Assembly (NCBI GenBank): GCA_002428045.1
Contig: DIZZ01000241.1
Span: forward strand, 1-25,764
Length of the DNA stretch: 25,764 nt
Source of the DNA: Verrucomicrobia bacterium UBA6015
GTDB lineage: Bacteria; Verrucomicrobiota; Kiritimatiellia; UBA8416
Direction: 5' to 3'
The notes under the pieces were generated by a model. The model was given only the letters and a program-made list of their open reading frames with translations, did not search any database and had not been told where the DNA came from. Below, piece after piece: positions 15,564-23,200 of the stretch; the first letter of the stretch is position 1; every line of letters begins with the position of its first letter. The translations under genes and the position numbers were made by a program.

Positions 15564-18112
15564 AACGCTCCTTCGTTGATCGCAGTCCGCATATCGTCCT
15601 GCAGTTTATCATAGGTCGCCTGCATCCGCGCCAGCAGTTTGTCTAATGCATCGGGGCCGCATCCATCCTTGGCCGCCACCTCAAGCGCCGCCGCCGCCGC
15701 CCGCAGCGCATCGCCACCAACATTAGCGGAAGCGCCCTTGATGGTGTGCGCCAACCGTTGTACCGCCTCCAGATGACGGGCTTTACCCTGCTCAAGCAAG
15801 GCACCCATCTGCTGCGGAATATCGGCCAGGAAACAGTCCACCACCGTGCGCACAAGATCGATATCATCCATCAGACGCCCCAGCAATTCCTGTAGATTCC
15901 AAGTCGGTATCGCGGATATGGCGGGCGGCACATCCACCCGGGCCGGGGCAGACGATGCAACCGCCTGCTCCGATGTCGGGCGCTCGATTATATTGGGCAG
16001 CCACCGGCACAACATCGCGGCCAGGGCGGCCGGCGAGACGGGCTTACTGATGTAGTCGCTCATGCCCGATTCAATGCATTTTTCGCGATCCCCGGCCATG
16101 GCATGAGCGGTCATGGCGATAATCGGCAAGGGCGTCCCCTCGCTGCCTTTTGCCTGCTCGGCCTGCCGGATATTCCGGGTAGCCTCATAACCATCCATGA
16201 CAGGCATCTGGCAATCCATGAGCACCAGGTTGTACGGGATCGTGTCAACCGCCCGGACCGCTTCCGCCCCATCGGCCACGGCATCGGCCCGCAATCCCAG
16301 CTTATGCAGGATTCCCAAGGCGACCTGCTGGTTGATGATGTTATCATCGGCCACCAGCACGCGCACCTGAACGCCGTCGAACCGCCGGGTCATCTCGCGC
16401 ACCGTATGCCGCGTAACCATCGAATCCCGCGACGTGCCAGCCCCGGTGGTTGACAACGCCAGGGATAAGACGCCCTGCAGCTCCCGATACATGACCGGTT
16501 TGGTCAGGAACCCCGCAAACCCAATCTGGCGCAGCCGTTCGGCATCCCCTCGGAAGCCCAGCGAGGTCAGCATGACCATGCGGATCACCGCCAACCGGGC
16601 ATCCGCCGCAATGGTCCGCCCGAGCCCTTCGCCATCCATGCCGGGCATCTGCATGTCGATCAGCACCAGACGGAAGGGATCCTGCGCATCCTGCGCACGA
16701 TTCAACGCCTCCAACGCCGCATTGCCACCGTCCACCTCCTCCGGACGCATCCCCCAGGACGCCAACCTGACAACCAGGATCTCACGATTGGTACGGTTAT
16801 CATCCACGATCAATACCCGCACCCCTTGCAACGACGCCGCGACAGGAACCTGAGCGGCCTCCGTTTGAACCTTCATCTGCACGGTAAACCAGAAGGTGGA
16901 ACCAACCCCGGGGTCGCTCTCGACACCGATCGTTCCGCCCATTAGCTCGGACAACTGGCGGGAAATCGCCAACCCCAGTCCGGATCCTCCAAACTCCCGC
17001 GTGGTCGAGGCATCCACCTGGCTGAACTTCTGGAACAGCAGGTGCTGCTTGTTTTGGGGAATGCCGATCCCGGTATCCCGAATCGAGAAACGCAACCGGA
17101 CCCATCCGCCCTTGCCAGCCACACCATGCCCGGCGTCCGTGTCAACGGAAACATGCACGGCAACTTCCCCCTTGCTGGTGAATTTGATGGCGTTGCCCGC
17201 TAGATTGGTCAGGATCTGGCGCAGCCGCCCCGGATCGCCTCGCAACAGGACCGGCACATCGGGGGCGGCGGCACAAATGAATTCCAGCCCCTTCTCATGC
17301 GCGCGCACCGCCAAGGTGGCCGAAAAATCATCCAGCAGGGCCGTGAGATCAAAGTTCAGCGATTCGAGATCCAGCTTTCCAGACTCGATCTTAGAGAAAT
17401 CGAGGATGTCGTTGATCAGACCCAGCAGCGACTCGGCACTGGAGCGGATCGTCTCTGAATAATGACGCTGCTCGACGTTCAAGGCGGTATCCAGCAATAG
17501 TCCGGCCATGCCGATCACCCCGTTCATCGGGGTGCGGATCTCATGACTCATATTGGCAAGGAATTCGCTCTTGGCGATGTTGGCCATCTCGGCCTCGGAC
17601 GCCATCTTGTTGACCCGCTCGATCGCCAGTTCAAGTTGTTCGTTGGTCTGCCGCAGGGACGCCTCCATGCGGCGATGCTCGCTGATATCCGCCATCGACA
17701 ACAGGACCAAGGGGTGTCCATGCAGTATCAGCGGCGAGGCACTCAGGGAAAGGTTCATGATCTGGCGTTTACCCTCAAGGAGCACCTCGTGATCGATATA
17801 CGCGCGGTTCTCGGTGCGCTCGCCGCGCAGCACCGTCGTCAACGTATTGCGCAACCGGCATTGACGGCAGGCCTCCGAGAAACCGCAGCCATCGGGATGA
17901 TTGAGGGCATGGATGCAGCCCAGCGCATCCCCAGGCCGGCATGACTTCCGGGCATCGACAGGAAGATGCACCAGACGTTCCGCCTCCGCATTCATCCATA
18001 CAATCCGCATGGACTCATCGAGAAGCAGCATGGCGATGTGTGCATGATCCAGCAGCAACCGCAGACTGGCGGCATCAAAACGATTCACATCAAGCAATGC
18101 TGGAGTTGACAT
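15560..18112 (-). CDS. BarA-type hybrid kinase, PAS(Cys-rich)-HisKA-HATPase-REC-REC-HPt
   Basis: This 850-residue protein contains all steps of a phosphorelay. A PAS domain (about 15-150) carries an unusual cysteine cluster: Cys58, Cys66, Cys76, Cys82 and Cys85 plus His68, arranged as C-x9-CG-x4-C-x2-C. A coiled coil leads to HisKA (His190 in MSHEIRTPMNG), HATPase (DTGIGIP, GGSGLGLAI), REC1 (Asp486), REC2 (Asp633) and a C-terminal HPt (His789 in AHTIKGASANVG). All the phosphotransfer residues are present. There is no membrane segment, so sensing is cytoplasmic; the cysteines could bind metal or an iron-sulfur centre or sense redox, which is inference. The gene starts 6 bases after the upstream kinase and overlaps the diguanylate cyclase, so a His190-Asp-His789-to-Asp74 relay is plausible. 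Its Shine-Dalgarno is weak. Confidence 0.95.
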   Translation of the reverse strand: MSTPALLDVNRFDAASLRLLLDHAHIAMLLLDESMRIVWMNAEAERLVHLPVDARKSCRPGDALGCIHALNHPDGCGFSEACRQCRLRNTLTTVLRGERTENRAYIDHEVLLEGKRQIMNLSLSASPLILHGHPLVLLSMADISEHRRMEASLRQTNEQLELAIERVNKMASEAEMANIAKSEFLANMSHEIRTPMNGVIGMAGLLLDTALNVEQRHYSETIRSSAESLLGLINDILDFSKIESGKLDLESLNFDLTALLDDFSATLAVRAHEKGLEFICAAAPDVPVLLRGDPGRLRQILTNLAGNAIKFTSKGEVAVHVSVDTDAGHGVAGKGGWVRLRFSIRDTGIGIPQNKQHLLFQKFSQVDASTTREFGGSGLGLAISRQLSELMGGTIGVESDPGVGSTFWFTVQMKVQTEAAQVPVAASLQGVRVLIVDDNRTNREILVVRLASWGMRPEEVDGGNAALEALNRAQDAQDPFRLVLIDMQMPGMDGEGLGRTIAADARLAVIRMVMLTSLGFRGDAERLRQIGFAGFLTKPVMYRELQGVLSLALSTTGAGTSRDSMVTRHTVREMTRRFDGVQVRVLVADDNIINQQVALGILHKLGLRADAVADGAEAVRAVDTIPYNLVLMDCQMPVMDGYEATRNIRQAEQAKGSEGTPLPIIAMTAHAMAGDREKCIESGMSDYISKPVSPAALAAMLCRWLPNIIERPTSEQAVASSAPARVDVPPAISAIPTWNLQELLGRLMDDIDLVRTVVDCFLADIPQQMGALLEQGKARHLEAVQRLAHTIKGASANVGGDALRAAAAALEVAAKDGCGPDALDKLLARMQATYDKLQDDMRTAINEGAL

Positions 18113-18118
18113 AAACGA

Positions 18119-20173
18119 TCAGCCTTTCACCAACTTGTCCTTCAGGGCGTCACGGATACGCGCCGACAAATCATGCATGAAAAATGGTTTCTGGATGAAA
18201 TGGACACCCTCATCGAGCACCCCATGCGGAGCGATGATATTGGCCGTGTAACCAGACATGAATATCAGACCGATGCCGGGGTGCAGATCGGTGACCGCCA
18301 TGGCCAGTGCCTTGCCATTCATGCCCGGCATGATCACATCCGTAAGCAGCAAGTCCAGCTTGCCCTGATAGGTTCTGGCCAGCTCCAGCGCAGCGACCGG
18401 ATCGCCGGATGCAACCACCGTGTATCCCAGGGCTTCCAGCATTCCGGTGATCATCTTCAAGATCGCCGGTTCATCCTCAACCAGCATGATCGTTTCCTTG
18501 CCTCCACGCGTAGCAGCCGCCTGCGACGCCTTCGAGACGGCGGGCGCACTGGCATGGATAGGGAAGTAGATGTGAAAGGCGCTCCCCTTACCCGGCTGGC
18601 TCTCCACGCGGATGAACCCCTTGTTCTGCTTGACGACACCATACACCGTGGCTAATCCCAGCCCGGTGCCCTCACCCAGCTTTTTGGTGGTGAAGAAGGG
18701 TTCGAACAAATGCGTCAGCATTTCCGCATCCATGCCGATTCCCGAATCCGCCACCGTCAGGCAGGCATGGTCGCCGGGGATACTGCCCTCATGACGACTA
18801 CAGAACTCGGCATTGCAGGGGATACGTTCCGTCTTGATAATAATGGTCCCGGTATCCGCAATCGACTCCCTGGCATTCTCGCACACGTTGGTCAGGATCT
18901 GGTGAACCTGCACCGGATCTATATGGACATACCCCAACCGTAAACAGGGCATCCATTTCAGTTCGATATGCTCACCAACCAAACGCCGGAGCATCTTGAG
19001 CATACCCTCGACGGTCTCGTTCAAATCCAGAACCCTCGGCTGAACGGTCTGCTTGCGGGCAAAGGCCAGCAACTGCCGCGTCAACTCCGCTGACCGTTCG
19101 GCCGCCTTGCGGATCTCCTGTAGACGCTCTTGCAGGGAATCCCCAGGCTCCAGCATATCCAGCGCCAGTTCGGCCTGGCCGAGGATCACCCCCAGCATAT
19201 TGTTGAAATCATGAGCCACCCCGCCAGCCAGGCGACCGACCGATTCCATCTTGCGCGCCTGCGACAGTTGCTCCATCAGCTTTTCACGATCCGCCTCAGC
19301 CCGCTTACGCTCGGTCAGATCCACATTGATCCCGAACATTTCCGGATCCCGCCCCGGCATCTGGACAATCGAACAGGACGAGAATACGGCCACGCCCGCG
19401 CCATCGCGGCGAACGAAATCGACTTCTCCCGCTGACTCCATCTCCCCCGAATCGGCCATCCGGCGGATCTTTTCCGTCATCTCACCGCGCTTTTCGGGAG
19501 GAACGATCAGCTCAATAAAATTATTGCCGATGACTTCGTGCGGGGCATAGCCGAAGAGTTCAGACGATGCCTTGTTCCAGTAATGCACAACGCCATGGCG
19601 ATCAAACCCATGCACCGCAACGGCCGTCATATCCTGAAAAAGGCCACGGAAGCGCTTTTCGCTTTCCCTCAGCGCCCGCTCCGTGGCCTGTAGCAAGCGT
19701 TCGGATTCGATCGTCCGGAAGGCACGCTCAAGGACCCCCGGCAAGACGTCCAGCAACATACCGTCCTTGACTAGGTAATCGACGGCACCGAACTTCATCA
19801 TATCCACGGCGAAACGTTCGTCCCCCAGCCCGGTCATCATGATGAATTGCGCCTTGATGCCGCACCCGGCCAAGGCACTCACCACATCCTGGCCCTTCAT
19901 ATCAGGTAACTGCTGATCGAGCAGCAGCACCGGGGCAGGCGGCTTCTGCAAAACCTGGGCAACGGCATCGCCCCCGGTCGCCACGCCAACAACGGTGAAC
20001 CCTCGCTTGGTCAGTAAATCAACAATCAATCCCCGCAGCAGGTCGTCATCCTCGACGACCAGCACCTCGCGCGACGCAGGAACGGTGGCAATCTTTGATG
20101 GCGGCAGTATAGAATGGGGCAACACCGCCCATGAACCCTTGAGCGGATCTCGCTGTGGAGATTCGATTTGCAT
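18119..20173 (-). CDS. Hybrid sensor kinase, REC-PAS-HisKA-HATPase-REC
   Basis: This 684-residue soluble kinase has an N-terminal receiver (about 35-155, Asp86 in LLLDQQLPD), a PAS domain (about 170-290, with HYWNKASSELFGY), HisKA with AHDFNN (His321), HATPase (DSGIGMD, GEGTGLGLATVYG) and a C-terminal receiver (Asp612 in TDVIMPGMNG). The first receiver has KD rather than KP after its conserved lysine. This REC-PAS-kinase-REC layout is common in cytoplasmic integrating kinases. The core is a close paralogue of the 784-residue kinase, matching across KMESVGRLAGG, LTRQLLAFARKQTV and FDPFFTTK-like segments. It is the first gene of the cluster. The ATG follows TAAGGGGGGGG with a 6-base spacer; the run of eight G is discussed separately. 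Confidence 0.93.
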   Translation of the reverse strand: MQIESPQRDPLKGSWAVLPHSILPPSKIATVPASREVLVVEDDDLLRGLIVDLLTKRGFTVVGVATGGDAVAQVLQKPPAPVLLLDQQLPDMKGQDVVSALAGCGIKAQFIMMTGLGDERFAVDMMKFGAVDYLVKDGMLLDVLPGVLERAFRTIESERLLQATERALRESEKRFRGLFQDMTAVAVHGFDRHGVVHYWNKASSELFGYAPHEVIGNNFIELIVPPEKRGEMTEKIRRMADSGEMESAGEVDFVRRDGAGVAVFSSCSIVQMPGRDPEMFGINVDLTERKRAEADREKLMEQLSQARKMESVGRLAGGVAHDFNNMLGVILGQAELALDMLEPGDSLQERLQEIRKAAERSAELTRQLLAFARKQTVQPRVLDLNETVEGMLKMLRRLVGEHIELKWMPCLRLGYVHIDPVQVHQILTNVCENARESIADTGTIIIKTERIPCNAEFCSRHEGSIPGDHACLTVADSGIGMDAEMLTHLFEPFFTTKKLGEGTGLGLATVYGVVKQNKGFIRVESQPGKGSAFHIYFPIHASAPAVSKASQAAATRGGKETIMLVEDEPAILKMITGMLEALGYTVVASGDPVAALELARTYQGKLDLLLTDVIMPGMNGKALAMAVTDLHPGIGLIFMSGYTANIIAPHGVLDEGVHFIQKPFFMHDLSARIRDALKDKLVKG

Positions 20174-20179
20174 AGCCTG

Positions 20180-20187
20180 CCCCCCCC
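20180..20187 (-). repeat. G8 homopolymer in the ribosome-binding site of the first kinase
   Basis: Eight consecutive G residues on the coding (minus) strand form the Shine-Dalgarno region, ending 6 bases before the ATG. Tracts of this length can slip during replication; a change of one or two bases would alter the strength and spacing of the site but not the reading frame. Confidence 0.5.
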
Positions 20188-20207
20188 TTAACTACCGCCA
20201 TAACGTA

Positions 20208-20222
20208 GGGTTGAGTAAACCC
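20208..20222 (-). promoter_or_regulatory. Small inverted repeat overlapping the kinase-cluster -10 element
   Basis: GGGTT and AACCC pair perfectly around 5 bases on the minus strand, and the repeat covers the -10 hexamer. It could be an operator, or a hairpin at the end of the uvrA transcript; no T tract follows. Confidence 0.3.
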
Positions 20223-20242
20223 GATCGTCCGCGCTATGTCAA
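20214..20242 (-). promoter_or_regulatory. Promoter for the kinase cluster, inside the 3' end of uvrA
   Basis: On the minus strand a perfect TTGACA (20242-20237) is followed after 17 bp by TTTACT (20219-20214, four of six matches to TATAAT). The -35 overlaps the stop codon of uvrA (20241-20239). It gives a short leader of about 35 bases before the kinase ATG. Confidence 0.55.
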
Positions 20243-23200
20243 GCATCGGATCGGTGTTTTATCAACTGGGGGCGCAGGAATTGCCCCGTCACAGAGGTCT
20301 TGAGCCGACTGATCGCCTCCGGGGTTCCGCACCCCACCATGCGTCCCCCGACGTCGCCCGCTTCAGGCCCCAGGTCGATCACCCAGTCGGCCTCGGCGAT
20401 GAGATCGAGATTGTGCTCGATCAGGATCACGCTGCCGCCCGCGTCAACCAGCCGGTGCAGCACACGGATGAGGTGCTCGACATCCCCGATGTGCAACCCG
20501 ATGCTGGGTTCATCAAGGATATAAAGGGTATACTTGCAACTTGATGCACGCGCCAGTTCCGTCACGAGCTTGATGCGCTGCGCCTCCCCCCCGCTCAAGG
20601 TCGGGCTTTGCTGCCCCAGGGTGAGGTAGCCAAGCCCGACATCCTGAAGCAGACATAACGGCCGATGAATCTCGCGATGCGCGGCAAAGACTGCGGCCGC
20701 CTCGTCGATCGACAAGGCTAGCACGTCGGCGATGCTGAGGTCATGGTACCGGATCTGGCAGGTTTCCTCGTTGAACCGCCGTCCGTCACAGGCGTCGCAC
20801 CGCACGCTGACATCCGGCAGGAAACTCATTTCAAGCGTCGTTTGCCCATTGCCCTTGCATTCGGGACAGCGCCCATCACCGGTATTAAACGAGAAGCGGC
20901 TGGCGTCATACCCACGCAACCGGGCCTCTGGAGTGGTCGCATACAGGGAGCGGATCGCATCCCAGAACCCGACATAGGTCGCCGGGCAGGAGCGCGGTGT
21001 GCGCCCGATCGGGGTCTGATCAACCTCCAGCACCCGGCGAAACAGGTCCATCCCTTCGATCACATCGCACCCATAGGCAGGCGGAGGGACCGCGTCGCGA
21101 TGTTGCCGGGTGGCCGACACGGTACCCTGGATCGTCCGCAGTAGCACATCCCGCACCAGCGTGCTTTTGCCGCTGCCACTGACCCCGGTGACGCAGACCA
21201 GCCGCTCCGCAGGAATCACCACCGTCAGCGATTTGAGATTATGCAGCGAGGCGTTGTGCAGTATCAGCCGGGGATCCTTTTTCAAGTCCACCGGGCGGCG
21301 CTTTCCCGACAGCGGGTGGTTCAGCGGGTGGGCAAGGAATTTCCCCGTGATGGACTCGGGACAGGCCATCACGGCAGCGGGAGTACCGCTGGCCGTCACC
21401 GTACCCCCGTTGATGCCAGCACCAGGCCCCAGGTCGATCAGGTGATCGGCCTGCCGGATGGTCTCCTCGTCATGTTCCACGACGACAACGGTATTGCCCT
21501 TGGCCTGTAATTGACGCAGGGTCGCCAGCAGCTTGACGTTGTCGCGGGCGTGCAATCCGATGGTCGGCTCGTCGAGCACATAACATACCCCGCGCAGGTT
21601 CGAACCCAACTGGGAGGCCAGCCGGATGCGCTGCGCCTCGCCCCCGCTCAGCGTTGGCACCGCCCGGTCGAGCGTGAGATAGCCTAGGCCGACGTTTTGC
21701 ATGAACCCCAGGCGACTCCGGATTTCCGACTGTAGATCGGCCGCTATCGGGGCTTCGGTGCGTGTCCACTTGAGGGATGTGAAACGGGTCAGGGCGGCAT
21801 CCACGGTCAACCCGGCAACTTGGTCTATCGGCTCCCCCTTGACCGTAACAGCGAGGGCTTCCGGTCGCAGCCGTTTGCCATGGCAGGCGGGACAGGCCAC
21901 AGAAGCCGCCGTCGAGGCATCCGCCCATGCCGCCTCCTCGCCCGTCTGCTCGGTATCGAAGTCCTTCAGCTTCAGCCCCGTTCCGAAGCAATCGGGGCAC
22001 CAGCCATGTTTCGAGTTGAACGAAAAAAGCCGGGGATCCGGCTCCGGCAGGCTTTTGCCACAGCCGGGGCAGGCCCGCTCGACCGAGAAAAGGCGCTCCC
22101 CGGCACCGGCGGCCGTACCGCGCGATGTGCTTGGCGCAATCCGCACTGCCCCGCTGCCATATCCAAGCGCCTGCTCAACCAGCGTTCGCAGTGCCCCCTC
22201 GCAGGCTGGGGAAATGCTGAAATCAAGCGCCACGGGAAGATCGATATCATGCTCGCGATACCGATCCAGCCGGGGCCATCCCTTGGTCTTGATCAAGACT
22301 CCATCGACACGCAGCGCCTCGAATCCCTTGCCCTTGGCCCATGCCGCCAGGTCGGTATAATACCCTTTGCGGCCAATCACGAGGGGTGCAAAGAGATCGA
22401 CATCACGCTGGCGATAGCCTTTGCGGACCGCCGCCAGGATCGCCTCGATCGTCTGGGGCTGGATCGGAACCTTGCAATCCGGGCAATGCGGTACTCCGAG
22501 TTTGGTGAACAGCAGTCGCAGGTAGTGATAGACCTCGGTGACCGTGGCCACGGTACTCTTCAAGCCGCCACGACTGATGCGCTGCTCGATGGCCACCGTC
22601 GGCGGGACGCCCAGCACGGCATCGACATTCGGGCGTCCTGCCGTCTGGACAAATTGCCGGGCATAGGCATTCAGGGATTGCAGGTACCGCCGCTGCCCCT
22701 CGTTGTACAGGATATCGAAGGCGACGGTGCTCTTGCCACTGCCGCTAAGACCGGTAATCACCGTGAATGCATCGCGCGGGATCGTGATATTGGCATGTTT
22801 GAGGTTATGCTCCCTCGCGTTGATGATCTGGATGGCATCCGGTAGCGTGGCGGCCCCTTGCCAGGTCGGTGCGGCTTCCCGGACTTGATGAGCCTTGGCT
22901 GAGGGTTTGCTCCATTCACCACGCAAGGCAGCGGCGGTGTAACCGCCAGAACTGGCGGCCACGGTATCCGGGGTGCCGCAGCACACCACACGCCCCCCCT
23001 CGGCCCCTCCCTCCGGCCCGAGGTCGATGATCCAGTCCGCCGCCCGCATGACATCCAGGTTGTGTTCAATCACGACCACGGAATGACCGCGGACCACCAA
23101 CGCACGCAGGGCTTTAAGCAACACCGCGATATCCGCGAAATGCAATCCCGTGGTCGGCTCATCCAGCAGGAACAGCCGTGATTTGGCTCCCGTTGCGGGC

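Noticed and set aside
21820..22845. Antisense open frame of 341 codons opposite uvrA
   Set aside because: The minus-strand reading has zinc pairs and Walker motifs; the plus-strand reading has nothing recognisable.
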